The position numbers were made by a program, and so were the translations under genes. Positions 21,650-33,008 of a stretch of DNA of 64,000 nucleotides are shown one piece after another; the stretch's first letter is position 1; each line of letters opens with the position of its first letter. The stretch is from Listeria innocua (GTDB lineage Bacteria > Bacillota > Bacilli > Lactobacillales > Listeriaceae). The notes beneath the pieces were generated by a model. It was given only the letters and a program-made list of their open reading frames with translations. It ran no database searches and had not been told where the DNA came from. Location: NCBI RefSeq assembly GCF_028596125.1, contig NZ_CP117229.1, positions 1,472,001 to 1,536,000 on the forward strand, in the 5' to 3' direction.

Positions 21650-22234
21650 TTATTCCATTCCTTCTTTGATAAACTGCCATGCTTCGTCTTTTCCCATCTT
21701 TGTTTCAGAAGAAAATAAGACAAATTTGTCGTCAGGATCAAAATCAAGTGTTTCGCGAACAATTTTAGCATTTTTTTGCCATTTGCTGCGTGGGATTTTG
21801 TCGGCTTTTGTTGCTACAACGATAACCGGAATATCATAATACTTTAGAAATTCATACATCATTCGGTCATCTTCTGTAGGTTTATGGCGCAAATCTACAA
21901 TTTGAATAACACCACGAAGTTGCTCACGAGAAGTAATATAAGTTTCAATCATCACGCCCCATTTTTCGCGTTCGGTTTTTGAAACTTTAGCAAAACCATA
22001 GCCTGGTACATCGACAAAGAAAAGTGCTTCTTCAATTTTATAAAAATTTAGCGTTTGTGTTTTTCCTGGTTTTTGTGAAATTCTTGCCATACTTTTACGG
22101 CGAATCATCGTATTAATAAACGATGACTTTCCGACGTTGGATCGACCTGCAAGTGCATATTCTGGAAGGTCTGTTTCAGGGTATTGCTCTGGTCGAACAG
22201 CGCTTATTACTAGTTCTACATTATTTACATCCAT
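21650..22234 (-). CDS. ysxC: Ribosome biogenesis GTPase YsxC (EngB)
   Basis: A 194-residue small GTPase needed for 50S assembly. The G1 motif is [12 protein letters not shown] (residues ~31-42), G3 DVPGYGFA and G4 VATKADKIP. The start at 22234 ([11 protein letters not shown]) is preceded by AGGATGG; the frame open further upstream overlaps that site. An lon/clpX-type neighbour is not in view; here it lies between hemA and thrS. Confidence 0.95.
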   Translation of the reverse strand: MDVNNVELVISAVRPEQYPETDLPEYALAGRSNVGKSSFINTMIRRKSMARISQKPGKTQTLNFYKIEEALFFVDVPGYGFAKVSKTEREKWGVMIETYITSREQLRGVIQIVDLRHKPTEDDRMMYEFLKYYDIPVIVVATKADKIPRSKWQKNAKIVRETLDFDPDDKFVLFSSETKMGKDEAWQFIKEGME

Positions 22235-22303
22235 ATTTGTCCATCCTGTTCTATTCATTATCTTTTACTAGTATAACGGAAAAAGAGGAAAAAAGCACCA
22301 TGA

Positions 22304-22335
22304 AAAAATACTGCCCCGTTTGAGACAGTATTTTT
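22304..22335. terminator. Terminator after thrS
   Basis: A perfect 10-bp stem (aaaaatactg / cagtattttt) with a 12-nt loop and T run follows the thrS stop within 5 bp. Symmetry makes it usable from both directions. Confidence 0.85.
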
Positions 22336-22339
22336 CAGA

Positions 22340-24262
22340 TTAATATTTGCTTACTTCTGCTACTACTTGTGCAATGAAGGCATCTAGATCCATTGTTTCT
22401 GAATCCTTAGAGCCGTAGCGACGAACGTTTACAGAACCAGCTTCTACTTCTTGGTCCCCAAGCACTAATGCGTATGGGATTTTCTTAGTTTGCGCTTCAC
22501 GGATTTTATATCCTAGTTTTTCGTTACGGTCATCTACTTCCGCGCGAAGTCCAGCGCGTTGTAATTTATCTTGTACACCTTTTGCATAATCTAAATGAGC
22601 GTCGGCATTAACTGGGATAAGTTCCATTTGAACTGGAGCTAACCAAGTTGGGAAAGCACCTTTATATTCTTCAATTAGGTAAGCAACAAAGCGTTCCATT
22701 GTCGATACAACACCGCGGTGAATAACTACTGGGCGATGTTTTTCACCATCTTCGCCGATGTAAGTTAAATCAAAGCGTTCTGGAAGTAAGAAGTCAAGTT
22801 GTACAGTAGAAAGAGTTTCTTCTTTTCCTATAGCAGTTTTTACTTGAACATCTAGTTTTGGACCATAAAACGCAGCTTCACCCTCTGCTTCAAAGTAATC
22901 CATATTCATTTCATCCATTGCGGATTTAAGCATTGCTTGGGCTTTTTCCCACATCGCATCATCGTCAAAATATTTTTCAGTATTTTTCGGATCGCGATAG
23001 CTTAGGCGGAAGGAGTAATCTTTAATATCAAAGTCTTTATATACTTCTAAAATTAGCTCCACAACGCGTTTGAATTCATCTTTAATTTGATCTGGGCGAA
23101 CAAATACATGTGCATCATTTAGAGTCATGCCACGAACACGTTGTAGTCCTGAAAGTGCTCCACTCATTTCATAGCGGTGCATCATGCCAAGTTCTGCAAT
23201 ACGGATTGGCAGTTCACGATAACTATGAATGTCATTTTTATAAATCATCATGTGATGTGGGCAGTTCATTGGGCGTAACACAAGTTCTTCGTTATCCATT
23301 TTCATAGTTGGGAACATATCTTCATGGTAGTGATCCCAGTGACCGCTTGTTTTGTAAAGTTCCACGTTTGCCATAATTGGAGTATAAACGTGATTGTAAC
23401 CTAGGCGTTCTTCTTTATCCACGATGTAACGCTCAATAACGCGACGGATAGTTGCACCTTTTGGTAACCAAAGAGGTAGTCCTTGACCGACTTCGATACT
23501 GTTCGCGAATAAATCTAATTCTTTCCCTAATTTACGATGGTCACGTTCTTTTGCTTCTTTTTGCATTTGGATAAATTCTTTTAAACCATTTTTGTCAAAG
23601 AAAGCTGTGCCGTAAATACGTTGAAGCATTTTGTTGTTGCTGTCTCCGCGCCAGTATGCACCAGCCACGCTTAACAGTTTAAACACTTGAATTTTACCAG
23701 TAGAAGGAACATGGACACCGCGACAAAGGTCGAAAAACTCGCCTTGAGTATAAATTGTCACTGTTTCATCTTCAGGAATTGCTTCGATTAGTTCTAATTT
23801 ATATTGATCGCCAATCGCTTCAAAACGTTTAATTGCTTCTTCACGAGAAACAACTTCGCGTTCGATTGGTACATTTTCACGAACGATTTTTTGCATTTCT
23901 TTTTCGATTTCAACTAAAGATTCATCACTAATAACAGCTTCTGTATCAATATCATAGTAGAAACCAGATTCAATCGCTGGACCAACTCCAAATTTCACAT
24001 CTGGATAAAGTCGTTTTAGCGCTTGAGCCATTAGATGAGCAGTACTATGGCGCAAAATGCCAAGTGCATCTTCATGATCCGGAGTGACGATTTCAATTGC
24101 CCCATCTTCATGGATTGGAGTTACTAAGTCAAGTAATTCTCCGTTTAATTTACCTGCGAGTGCTTTCTTTTTTAGACCTGGGCTGATGGAAGCCGCGATG
24201 TCAGCTGTTGACACGCCTGGCTCAAATTCTTTTACAGCGCCGTCTGGAAATGTGATTTTCAT
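22340..24262 (-). CDS. thrS: Threonyl-tRNA synthetase
   Basis: A 640-residue class II synthetase with the full ThrRS layout: an N-terminal TGS domain ([17 protein letters not shown]), the editing domain with [11 protein letters not shown], the catalytic core with the zinc-site stretch [12 protein letters not shown], and a C-terminal anticodon-binding domain. It charges tRNA-Thr. The T-box leader upstream matches the amino acid. The start at 24262 is preceded by AAAGGAGAG. Confidence 0.98.
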
Positions 24263-24299
24263 ACTAATCTCTCCTTTTCTTTTTTTAAATGTGGTTAGG

Positions 24300-24570
24300 A
24301 GGGCAAAATAAAAAACCCATCCCTCCTGTTGTCAAGGGACGAGTTTATGCTCGTGGTTCCACCCAAGATTCAGAAATAGCTAAAATTAACTACTTCACTC
24401 TTGTCGCCTGTAACGGAGCGATCCGTCTATTATTACTAGTAAAAAACGTTCCTAATAGAAGTTCCAAGGTGGTCCAAATTTAAGTTCCAATAGAAGGTTC
24501 CCAGCTAGCCCTTCCTCTCTATAATTTTCCGTTAAATTGGTTGTCCTTTTCATCACTTTGTTTTATATTA
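24300..24570 (-). ncRNA. T-box riboswitch controlling thrS
   Basis: The minus-strand leader carries the T-box core GGGTGGAACCACG (24352-24364). A terminator follows (CTCGTCCCT pairing with AGGGATGGG, then TTTTTTA). An ACC (threonine) specifier is found in GGACCACCTTGG around 24468-24473. Low charging of tRNA-Thr should stabilise the antiterminator. It fills the 350-bp gap between dnaI and thrS. Confidence 0.93.
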
Positions 24571-24612
24571 CTTCACATTATAAGCCCGATGAGATATATT
24601 TGCAAGTACTTT

Positions 24613-25545
24613 TTAGAAGCGGCGATTTTTTCCTTCTAAGTTGACCTCTTTAGATAAATAACGCACCCGTTCCATGATTCGGCGAGCTTTTAGTTTTTCT
24701 TCAGTACCATTTTGAGCAAACATTAAATGATTCTCAAGTTGATCCATATTGTAATTAGACGAGAAGAATGTTGGTAATTCTTCTTGCATCCGGAATTGTA
24801 AAATCGCACCCAGCACTTCATCGCGTGTCCACGCTGTCATCGATTCTGCGCCAATATCATCAAGCATTAATACTTCGGTTTCTTTGGCAAACTGGATTTT
24901 TTCGCCAACAGTATTATCCGAAATAGACTGCTTCACTTCCCGCATAAATTCTGGTAAATAAACTAGAGTCGTCGAAATACCTTTTAAAGCTAACTCTTTT
25001 GCAAGTGCTCCAAGCAAGTAGGATTTTCCAGTCCCAAAACTTCCATGAATAAATAACCCCTTCACACGCTCACCATTTTGAGGTGGATAGTTATTTAAAA
25101 ATTGATAAGCTTCAACAAGCGCCAGTTTACGCGATTCTTCATCGGTATAAAAGTCAGCTAAATTAGCATCCACCACTTGTTTTGGCATGTAAAGCGAACG
25201 AATTCTCCGCTCGACAGCACGACGTTTATCTTCTTCAATTTTTTCTTTTGTTGGATAATAGGTGACAGTAATGAATTCCCCGTTAAGGACAAGTTTTGGA
25301 GCATAACCAGGCATTAATGTCTCTTCTTGCTCTGTGAATTTTTTATGTTGCGTCATAAATTCGTACAAATTAGACAAGTTTTGATTAATTAATTGTTCCG
25401 TAATATCTTCTTTATTTTCCTTGAAAAAATCTTGAATTGGTTGATAATGGAGAACTTGTTGTTTTAAACCTTGGTATTCTTTTTCAAAATCTCGCCCTTC
25501 AAAAAGCTGTCCTAATGTTCTTTCGATGTTATCCATATTCTTCAC
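24613..25545 (-). CDS. dnaI: Primosomal protein DnaI (helicase loader)
   Basis: A 310-residue AAA+ ATPase that loads the replicative helicase in Bacillus-type bacteria. The Walker A motif is IHGSFGTGKSYLLGAL (residues ~168-183) and Walker B is VLMLDDIGAES. The N-terminal helicase-interacting domain precedes them. It starts immediately after the dnaB stop, so the two are translationally coupled. Confidence 0.95.
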   Translation of the reverse strand: MKNMDNIERTLGQLFEGRDFEKEYQGLKQQVLHYQPIQDFFKENKEDITEQLINQNLSNLYEFMTQHKKFTEQEETLMPGYAPKLVLNGEFITVTYYPTKEKIEEDKRRAVERRIRSLYMPKQVVDANLADFYTDEESRKLALVEAYQFLNNYPPQNGERVKGLFIHGSFGTGKSYLLGALAKELALKGISTTLVYLPEFMREVKQSISDNTVGEKIQFAKETEVLMLDDIGAESMTAWTRDEVLGAILQFRMQEELPTFFSSNYNMDQLENHLMFAQNGTEEKLKARRIMERVRYLSKEVNLEGKNRRF

Positions 25546-26931
25546 CTACCTTTTATTTAGTCGTTCTTTAATTTCACGAACTTGTTCTTCAAGCGTTTGT
25601 TTTTCTTTATCTGTCATTTTGTTTTCTGCTGGAGCAACTTGTTCTTTATCAAACCAATCCGGTAAAATTTCTTTTCTAGTGGATTTTTGGTAATTTCGGT
25701 TGTAATTATTATTTTTCGGTGTGGCTGGTTCTTCTTGTAGTCGTTTATATTTTTCGTGCTCTTGCCACGCGAGATCCATAGCTTCTTTTGCCGTTTTTAC
25801 ATTTTTTCGTTTCCAGTGGGCCGCGATAGTCATCATGTAATTTTTAGAAAGCTTCCGGTCTAGGCGAAGTAAAACATATTCAATTAGCACATTCATCACG
25901 GGAACCGGCAGATTTTGTTGATTCATGACTTCTTCTACGACGCGTAAATCGGTTTCTGCCGGGATCGCGCCGTCTGAAATATCCACTAATAATTGGAATG
26001 GCGTGATGCTCTCTAAATAAACTTGAAGGGCTTCTTCATCATTTAAAGCTTCTTCTGGTTCTTTTTTTACAGGTGTTTCCTGCTTCATTTGCAATTTTGG
26101 TGGTGCGCCGTTTTCAATCGTGTAGCCTTCGCGCACGATTTTTCGTAAATAAACGATGTCGATTTCGCCATTTGCATCAAGCGCACGATACAAATAACTC
26201 GGCATATCTTTTTCAGAAACTTGATAAATCCCGTGTAATTTTAAAATCGTTTGGCGCACTTCTTTTGTTATTTTTTCCCGGGCAATCATCCCTGGCGAAA
26301 GTAAACTTAAGAATAAATTAAAGTCAAAACTCGCGTCATCAAATTCGATTTCTTTTGGCGCAATTTTATCCACTAAAACCTGATTAGATTCTGATGGAAC
26401 TGCACTACTGCCACCTTTAAACGGTTCAAAAACATCTTGGAACGAACGAGTAATTTCGCTGTATGTATCTGTGTCAAAAGTTTCATCTGCAAAAAAACGA
26501 CGCAAACGCTGAAACTGCGCATTGCCAATTTTACTATATAAATAAATATTTAAAAGACCATCTGAAAAAAACTTTTCGGGTGATAACGGTGGTAAAATTT
26601 CGTAAATATAAAAGCGTTGGTCATTTTCTGTTTTCACATAACTTTTTAAAAGACCTAAGCCTTCTAGTTTCAATCGCGCCTCGAATAACGCTTTCAAACT
26701 AATATCAAGCATATTTAAAAGTTGGACGTGCGAATGCGCTTCTGACCAGAGTCTGTTTTCTTCCACTTCTGTGAACAGGGTTTGGTATAAAGCAAGACAT
26801 TCCGCCCCCATTAACGGTTGATACAACATCGTAATTATTTTTCTATCGGCACCTGTCAAAATCCCACTTGCCTTCACTTGATAGCTATCTACCGCCTGAA
26901 GCTCCATCCAAAATTCCGTCAATTTACTCAC
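25546..26931 (-). CDS. dnaB: Replication initiation and membrane attachment protein DnaB
   Basis: A 461-residue member of the Firmicute DnaB/DnaD family (the helicase co-loader, not the E. coli DnaB helicase). The C-terminal DnaB_2 domain shows [20 protein letters not shown], followed by an Asn/Lys-rich linker and a helical tail. With DnaD and DnaI it remodels oriC and loads helicase. It overlaps nrdR by 4 nt. Confidence 0.93.
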   Translation of the reverse strand: MSKLTEFWMELQAVDSYQVKASGILTGADRKIITMLYQPLMGAECLALYQTLFTEVEENRLWSEAHSHVQLLNMLDISLKALFEARLKLEGLGLLKSYVKTENDQRFYIYEILPPLSPEKFFSDGLLNIYLYSKIGNAQFQRLRRFFADETFDTDTYSEITRSFQDVFEPFKGGSSAVPSESNQVLVDKIAPKEIEFDDASFDFNLFLSLLSPGMIAREKITKEVRQTILKLHGIYQVSEKDMPSYLYRALDANGEIDIVYLRKIVREGYTIENGAPPKLQMKQETPVKKEPEEALNDEEALQVYLESITPFQLLVDISDGAIPAETDLRVVEEVMNQQNLPVPVMNVLIEYVLLRLDRKLSKNYMMTIAAHWKRKNVKTAKEAMDLAWQEHEKYKRLQEEPATPKNNNYNRNYQKSTRKEILPDWFDKEQVAPAENKMTDKEKQTLEEQVREIKERLNKR

Positions 26932-27392
26932 CTATCTTTATTTTTTTCCATCAAATCTTTTAGTTCTTCTACAAACACACTAATATCTTTAAATTGGCGA
27001 TAAACCGATGCAAAGCGCACGTAGGCAACTTCATCAAGACTCGCTAATTTATTCATTACTTTTTCACCGATTAAATCAGAAGCGATTTCGCTGTCACCAA
27101 TGTTTCTTAGTTCGCGCTCTACTTCATTCACGATTTCTTCAATTTGTTCCGCACTAACTGGGCGTTTCTCACAAGCTCTTATTAAACCACGTCTTACTTT
27201 TTCACGAGCAAATTCTTCTCTTGCCCCGTCTTTTTTCACAACTATTAAAGGACTCTCTTCTACCTTTTCAAAAGTAGTAAAACGGAATCCGCATTTTTCA
27301 CATTCACGCCTTCTTCGGATGGAGTTACCATCGTCTGCCGGTCTTGAGTCTACAACACGCGTGCCATTATATTTACAAGTAGGACATCTCAC
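26928..27392 (-). CDS. nrdR: Transcriptional repressor NrdR
   Basis: A 154-residue repressor of ribonucleotide reductase genes. The zinc ribbon is visible as [10 protein letters not shown] and [12 protein letters not shown]. The following ATP-cone domain (residues ~49-139, beginning [11 protein letters not shown]) senses ATP/dATP. It is upstream of and overlapping dnaB, as in Bacillus, linking dNTP control to initiation. Confidence 0.97.
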   Translation of the reverse strand: MRCPTCKYNGTRVVDSRPADDGNSIRRRRECEKCGFRFTTFEKVEESPLIVVKKDGAREEFAREKVRRGLIRACEKRPVSAEQIEEIVNEVERELRNIGDSEIASDLIGEKVMNKLASLDEVAYVRFASVYRQFKDISVFVEELKDLMEKNKDR

Positions 27393-27469
27393 AAAAAATC
27401 ACTCCTATCTTTAGCATTCTTTATCTGTTTATTTGTATGCCTCATTATACCATGTGAAAGTAAGGGTGG

Positions 27470-28072
27470 CTATTTGTTATTAACAAAACGCTCGATAAAT
27501 GTAAGGACTTGCTTTTGTGTTTTTTCCAGTGACTCATTATTATCTATCACAAAATCGGCTTTTTTCGCCTTTTCATCAATTCCCATTTGGCTATTAATTC
27601 TTGCTAATGCCTCTTCTTTAGTTAGGTTATTTCGTTCCATTAAACGCTTTAACTCTGTTTCCGGTGTCGTCCAAACCACGATAATTTGATCCATTAAAGA
27701 TTCTAAATGACTTTCAAAAAGTAGCGGAATATCAAAAAATACAACTTTTTCTCCTGCTTCAAAAAAGCGTTCTCTTTCATTCAACATATAGTCTTTCACG
27801 CGAGGATGGGTAATTTCATTTAATTTCTCCCGTTTTTCTTTATCTTGAAAAATAATTTCTCCTAATTTAGCCCGGTTTAAAGTACCGTCTTCAAGTAAAA
27901 TGTCTTTTCCAAAGTATGCAACAATTTCCGCTAGGCCATCTGTTCCTTTTTCAACTACTTTTCTAGCTGCGACATCAGCATCAACTAGCGGAATTCCAGC
28001 TTGCTGAATCAGGTTACTCACAGTTGACTTTCCTGTTGCCACACTTCCTGTTAATCCAATTGTTTTACCCAT
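27470..28072 (-). CDS. coaE: Dephospho-CoA kinase
   Basis: A 200-residue P-loop kinase for the last step of coenzyme A synthesis. The Walker A motif GLTGSVATGKSTVSN is at residues 5-19. The DVAARKVVEKG substrate region and FFDIPLLFES are also present. The start at 28072 (MGKTIGLTG) follows 16 bp after the mutM stop. The longer open frame overlaps mutM and is not supported. Confidence 0.95.
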   Translation of the reverse strand: MGKTIGLTGSVATGKSTVSNLIQQAGIPLVDADVAARKVVEKGTDGLAEIVAYFGKDILLEDGTLNRAKLGEIIFQDKEKREKLNEITHPRVKDYMLNERERFFEAGEKVVFFDIPLLFESHLESLMDQIIVVWTTPETELKRLMERNNLTKEEALARINSQMGIDEKAKKADFVIDNNESLEKTQKQVLTFIERFVNNK

Positions 28073-28088
28073 GATTTCAGCTCGCTTT

Positions 28089-28910
28089 CTATTTTTGACA
28101 GTGCGGGCAAAAATGCGTCCCGCGTCCATTTAGTTTAATTTTTTCAATTGGTGTACCGCAAATAACGCACGATTCCCCAGTTTTTCCGTACACTTTTAAT
28201 TTATCTTGATATTGTCCTAGTTTACCTTGTGAATTCACGTAAGTTCTTACAGTGGAACCGCCAAGAGCAACAGCTTCAGTCATGATACTTTTGGTCGCTT
28301 CAAAAATACGATTAATTTCTTTATCAGACAGCGAGTTGGCAGCTCTCTCTGGACGCACTTTTGCTTCAAAACAAATTTCATCCGCATAAATATTCCCAAC
28401 ACCAGCAACTAATTTTTGATCAAGTAAGGCTGTTTTGATAGCTCTACTCGTTTTTTTCACACCAGTTGCAAAATCAGCTAATGTAAATGCAGGGGTTAAA
28501 GGTTCTGGACCTAGTTTTTTTATCGATTTTGTTTCTGACTCGCCGTATTTATTCGTCACTTCCATTGTCCCAAACTTCCGCACATCTAAAAAGCGCAATT
28601 CGGTATGATCTTCAAAATGAAAAATTATATGCGTGTGCTTAGTAACCTCCTCGTTCTCATCCATTAAACGGAATTTACCTTCCATACGCAAATGGGATAA
28701 AATCGTACAATTTGTTAAGTCAAATAGTAAAAATTTGCCGCGACGACGCACTGCTTCTATTTCTTGCCCGACAAGCATATGGACAAACTCGTCGGGTGGT
28801 GTTGCTACTATCATTTTGGGAACGCGGACAATCACTTGATCTATTTTTTTACCTGGGACTAATTCTTGTAATGTTGCGCGGACATTTTCTACTTCCGGCA
28901 TTTCTGGCAT
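28089..28910 (-). CDS. mutM: Formamidopyrimidine-DNA glycosylase
   Basis: A 273-residue bifunctional glycosylase/AP lyase removing 8-oxoguanine. After Met removal the catalytic Pro-Glu is at the N terminus (MPEMPEVENVRAT). The C-terminal zinc finger is complete (CVICGTPIEK and CPHCQK). The void-filling/DNA-binding block GNIYADEICFEAKVRP is present. It is cotranscribed with polA (23 bp upstream) and coaE. Confidence 0.97.
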   Translation of the reverse strand: MPEMPEVENVRATLQELVPGKKIDQVIVRVPKMIVATPPDEFVHMLVGQEIEAVRRRGKFLLFDLTNCTILSHLRMEGKFRLMDENEEVTKHTHIIFHFEDHTELRFLDVRKFGTMEVTNKYGESETKSIKKLGPEPLTPAFTLADFATGVKKTSRAIKTALLDQKLVAGVGNIYADEICFEAKVRPERAANSLSDKEINRIFEATKSIMTEAVALGGSTVRTYVNSQGKLGQYQDKLKVYGKTGESCVICGTPIEKIKLNGRGTHFCPHCQK

Positions 28911-28933
28911 ATATAAACTCCCCGTTTCTCTAT

Positions 28934-31561
28934 TTATTTCGCGTCATACCAAGTATCGCCAAATGCGCTATCAACTTTAAGTGGCACAGAAAGTTCTACC
29001 GCATTTTCCATTACGTCAGGTACAATCTCTTCTAATTTTGCAATTTCTGCTTCAGGTGCTTCAAAGATAAGCTCATCGTGCACTTGAAGTAATAATTTTG
29101 CTTCTAAATTCTCAGATTTTAAGCGTTCGCTCATGAGAATCATTGCTTTTTTTATAATATCCGCGGCACTACCTTGAATAGGTGTATTCATTGCCGTTCT
29201 TTCCGCAAATCCTCTTACATTGAAATTGCGGCTGACGATTTCCGGAATATACCGACGACGATGTAAAATAGTTTCTACGTAGCCTTTTTCTTTCGCAAAA
29301 CGAACAATATCTTGCATATATTCTTTTACAGCTGGATAACTCACAAAATAACGATCAATAAAGTCTTTCGCTTCTTTTCTCGTGATACCAAGGTTTTGAG
29401 AAAGCCCATAATCACTAATGCCGTATACGATTCCAAAGTTTACTGCTTTGGCTTGACGACGCATTAAAGAATCAACTTCATCTTGTTCTACATGGAAAAC
29501 ATCCATCGCTGTTTTTGTATGAATATCATAGTCGTGTTTAAACGCATAAATTAAATTCTCGTCTTCAGAAATATGCGCTAAAACACGCAATTCTACTTGG
29601 GAGTAATCGGCGGAAAACATTTTCCAACCAGGTTTACTTGGTACGAAAACTTGTCTGATTTTCCGGCCTTCTTCTAGGCGAATCGGGATGTTTTGTAAGT
29701 TCGGATCTACAGAGCTTAAACGACCAGTTTGTGTTAACGTTTGGTTGAAACGAGTGTGTACTTTATGCGTTTCTTTGTCAGTTACTTTAAGCAAGCCTTC
29801 AATGTAGGTAGATTGAATTTTACCTAGTTGACGATATAATAAAATTTCATCAATAATCGCATGTTTTCCTGATAAACTCTCTAGTACATCCGCTGCGGTT
29901 GAATAACCAGTTTTGGTTTTTTTCACTGGAGGGAGTTCTAGTTTTTCAAATAAAATGACACCCAATTGTTTCGGTGAATTAATGTTAAATTCTTCGCCAG
30001 CGAGTGAATGAATCGATTCTTCTAATGTTTTCAATCTACCAGCTAATTCTACTTTCATATTTTCTAAGCGTTTAGTATCTACGCTAACTCCTTGCATTTC
30101 CATTTGAGCCAAGACAAATGTCAGTGGTAACTCTAAATCTTCCATCAAAGCTAATTGCTCATTTTCCTCTAAATCATCTACTAATCTTTTCTCTAGTTCA
30201 GCAATTGCTACTGCTTTTCTGGCTAAGTGGGCAGCAACAATGTTCTCTTCCGGCGTGCTTCGTTTAGCACCTTTTCCATAAATTGCTTCGTCTGTTTCTA
30301 CTTCTGTATAATCATGTCTCACAGCAACACTTGTAAAGTCATCAATGGAATCTGATGGATTTAGTAAATAAGAAGCTAACATAATATCAAAAGTGACACC
30401 TTTTATAGCAAAACCAATTCGGTTCATCGCTACCATTGTTTTTTTCGCATCATAAACGACTTTTGTTTCGTCACTTTCCACCCAATTACGGAAAACCGCA
30501 CTTTTTTCTGCAGTTTCCTTCGTAAAGAAGTATGTTCCTTGGCTAGAATGAACAGTTAATCCAATAAAGTTTGCGGTATGATAATTATCATTTTCCAGTT
30601 CCACATAAAGCGCGGTTTTCCCACCAAAGTGTTGTTCTTTTAATTCCGTTACTATTTCAAAAGATAGTTCTTTTAATTCTTTTGCTTCTTCCGCTGTATC
30701 TCCTTCGATGTTTTTTAAAAGCGTTGTGAAGTTCATTTCTTTTAATAGTGGGATGACTTTTTCTGTTTGATAGCCATCATATTTCGTACTTTCGACTGTA
30801 CATTCAATTGGTGAATCTACATTGATTGTCGCAAGTTCTTTACTTAAAATAGCTAATTCTTTATTTTCTAGTACTTTTTCTTTTAATTTTTTACCTGAAA
30901 TTTCTTCAGCATGTTCAAGGACACTTTCAACTGTACCGCCAAATTCATGCAAAAGTTTCAAGGCTGTTTTTTCACCTACGCCAGGAATGCCGGGAATATT
31001 ATCAGATGAATCTCCCATTAAACCTTTCATATCAATGATTTGCGATGGTGTTAAGTCATATTTTTCTTTTAAGGTTTCTGGAGTGTTTGTTTCCATATCA
31101 GCTATACCTTTTTTAGTAATATAAACAGTGGTTTTCCGAGAAGCAAGTTGAGTTAAATCGCGGTCTCCTGTTATAATAGCGACTTCCATTCCGTCTGCTT
31201 CTGCTTTTTTTGTTAACGTCCCGATAATATCATCGGCCTCGTAGTTAGCAAGTTCATATTGCGGGATATCGTAAGCTGTTAAGAGCTCTCGGATAAATGG
31301 AAATTGCTCGGATAATTCACTTGGCGTTTTTTGGCGACCACCTTTATATCCTTTAAATGTAGTGTGGCGGAAGGTTGTTTTTCCTGCATCAAAAGCAACG
31401 AGCACATGGCTAGGCTTTTCTTTTTCAAGTACGTTCATCAGCATCATTGCAAATCCGTACACCGCATTTGTATATACACCTTTATCATTATTTAAGAGCG
31501 GCAACGCATAAAACGCGCGGTTCGCAATACTATTTCCATCAATTAATACTAATTTATTCAC
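28934..31561 (-). CDS. polA: DNA polymerase I
   Basis: An 875-residue polymerase with an N-terminal 5'-3' exonuclease domain (LVLIDGNSIANRAFYAL; GLMGDSSDNIPGIPGVGEKT), a middle 3'-5' exonuclease-like domain, and a C-terminal polymerase domain (motif A FSADYSQVELRVLAH, motif C LLQVHDELIFEAP). The middle domain reads ALYVELENDN where active enzymes have DxE, so proofreading is probably absent, as in Bacillus Pol I. The start is GTG 31561 behind GAGGAGG. Confidence 0.96.
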   Translation of the reverse strand: MNKLVLIDGNSIANRAFYALPLLNNDKGVYTNAVYGFAMMLMNVLEKEKPSHVLVAFDAGKTTFRHTTFKGYKGGRQKTPSELSEQFPFIRELLTAYDIPQYELANYEADDIIGTLTKKAEADGMEVAIITGDRDLTQLASRKTTVYITKKGIADMETNTPETLKEKYDLTPSQIIDMKGLMGDSSDNIPGIPGVGEKTALKLLHEFGGTVESVLEHAEEISGKKLKEKVLENKELAILSKELATINVDSPIECTVESTKYDGYQTEKVIPLLKEMNFTTLLKNIEGDTAEEAKELKELSFEIVTELKEQHFGGKTALYVELENDNYHTANFIGLTVHSSQGTYFFTKETAEKSAVFRNWVESDETKVVYDAKKTMVAMNRIGFAIKGVTFDIMLASYLLNPSDSIDDFTSVAVRHDYTEVETDEAIYGKGAKRSTPEENIVAAHLARKAVAIAELEKRLVDDLEENEQLALMEDLELPLTFVLAQMEMQGVSVDTKRLENMKVELAGRLKTLEESIHSLAGEEFNINSPKQLGVILFEKLELPPVKKTKTGYSTAADVLESLSGKHAIIDEILLYRQLGKIQSTYIEGLLKVTDKETHKVHTRFNQTLTQTGRLSSVDPNLQNIPIRLEEGRKIRQVFVPSKPGWKMFSADYSQVELRVLAHISEDENLIYAFKHDYDIHTKTAMDVFHVEQDEVDSLMRRQAKAVNFGIVYGISDYGLSQNLGITRKEAKDFIDRYFVSYPAVKEYMQDIVRFAKEKGYVETILHRRRYIPEIVSRNFNVRGFAERTAMNTPIQGSAADIIKKAMILMSERLKSENLEAKLLLQVHDELIFEAPEAEIAKLEEIVPDVMENAVELSVPLKVDSAFGDTWYDAK

Positions 31562-31619
31562 AGGGATATCCTCCTCGATATTATCATTCACTTGTGTCTA
31601 TTTTACCATAGGAACATAA

Positions 31620-31659
31620 AAACAAACCACTTATCCGAATGGGATTAAATGGTTTGTTT
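31620..31659 (-). terminator. Terminator after the citZ-icd transcript
   Basis: A 10-bp perfect stem (aaacaaacca / tggtttgttt) extends inward with a bulge and is followed on the minus strand by TTTTTATG. It lies 67 bp past the icd stop. Confidence 0.8.
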
Positions 31660-31726
31660 AAAATACGTACATTTCCTTTATAAAAAGATATTACGAACTA
31701 GTTTTATCGTTTAAAATTGACTTATT

Positions 31727-32989
31727 TTAGAAGTTTTTGATTAACTCGTCCGCAAATTCCGAACATTTAACTTCTGTAGCTCCATCCATTAATCTAGCGA
31801 AATCATATGTTACGGTTTTTGCAGCGATAGTTTTTTCCATAGAGTGGTTAATGAGTGCTGCTGCTTCACCCCAGCCAATATGTTCAAGTAGTAATGTTCC
31901 AGATAAAATAACAGAAGATGGATTGACTTTATCAAGACCAGCATATTTTGGAGCAGTACCATGTGTTGCTTCAAAAATCGCATGACCAGTTAAATAATTA
32001 ATGTTCGCTCCTGGAGCAATTCCAATTCCACCTACTTGAGCAGCAAGGGCATCAGAAATGTAATCTCCATTTAAATTCATCGTAGCTACTACATCAAATT
32101 CAGCTGGACGAGTGAGGATTTGTTGTAAGAAAATATCTGCAATCGAATCTTTTACTAATATTTTCCCAGCAGCAAGCTCTTCTTTTTGTTTTGCATCAGC
32201 AGCTTCTGTACCTTCTGCTTCTTTGATACGATCATACTCATTCCAAGTAAATACTTTATCGCCGTATTCGCGTTCACATAAATCATAGCCCCAGTTTTTG
32301 AAAGCTCCTTCAGTGAATTTCATGATATTTCCTTTGTGTACAAGTGTTAATGATTTGCGACCTTCTTTAATCGCATATTCAATCGCTGAACGGACTAAGC
32401 GCTCTGTTCCTTCTTTTGAAATTGGTTTAATCCCAATACCAGAAGTTTCCGGGAAACGAATTTTATCCACGCCAAACTCTGATTTTAAGAAATCAATTAA
32501 TTTTTTCGATTCTGCACTACCTTCTTTAAATTCAATTCCTGCATAAATATCTTCTGTATTTTCACGGAAAATAACCATATCAGTATCTTCAGGACGTTTT
32601 ACTGGTGACGGAACACCTTTGAAATAACGCACTGGACGTAAACATACATATAAATCTAACTCTTGGCGTAAAGCGACGTTTAGAGAGCGAATACCGCCAC
32701 CAATTGGTGTTGTAAGCGGTCCTTTGATAGCAATTAAATACTCATCAATTGTATCTAGTGTTTCTTGTGGAAGCCATTCGCCAGTTTGTTTAAATGCTTT
32801 TTCGCCAGCTAGAACTTCTTTCCAAGCAATTTCTTTTTCGCCATTGTAAGCTTTTTTAACTGCCGCATCTAAAACGCGTTTTGCAGCTGCCCAGATGTCT
32901 GGACCAGTTCCATCTCCTTCAATAAAAGGAATTACTGGGTTGTTCGGTGTTTTTAAAATACCATTTTCTACTTGAATTTTTTGACTCAT
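31727..32989 (-). CDS. icd: NADP-dependent isocitrate dehydrogenase
   Basis: A 420-residue enzyme converting isocitrate to 2-oxoglutarate. The regulatory/substrate serine segment [18 protein letters not shown] and the metal-binding [23 protein letters not shown] segment are clear. [16 protein letters not shown] marks the cofactor site. It follows citZ by 19 bp. Together they form the oxidative branch giving glutamate precursors; Listeria is known to lack 2-oxoglutarate dehydrogenase. Confidence 0.97.
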   Translation of the reverse strand: MSQKIQVENGILKTPNNPVIPFIEGDGTGPDIWAAAKRVLDAAVKKAYNGEKEIAWKEVLAGEKAFKQTGEWLPQETLDTIDEYLIAIKGPLTTPIGGGIRSLNVALRQELDLYVCLRPVRYFKGVPSPVKRPEDTDMVIFRENTEDIYAGIEFKEGSAESKKLIDFLKSEFGVDKIRFPETSGIGIKPISKEGTERLVRSAIEYAIKEGRKSLTLVHKGNIMKFTEGAFKNWGYDLCEREYGDKVFTWNEYDRIKEAEGTEAADAKQKEELAAGKILVKDSIADIFLQQILTRPAEFDVVATMNLNGDYISDALAAQVGGIGIAPGANINYLTGHAIFEATHGTAPKYAGLDKVNPSSVILSGTLLLEHIGWGEAAALINHSMEKTIAAKTVTYDFARLMDGATEVKCSEFADELIKNF

Positions 32990-33008
32990 AAAACTTGTTC
33001 CTCCTCCA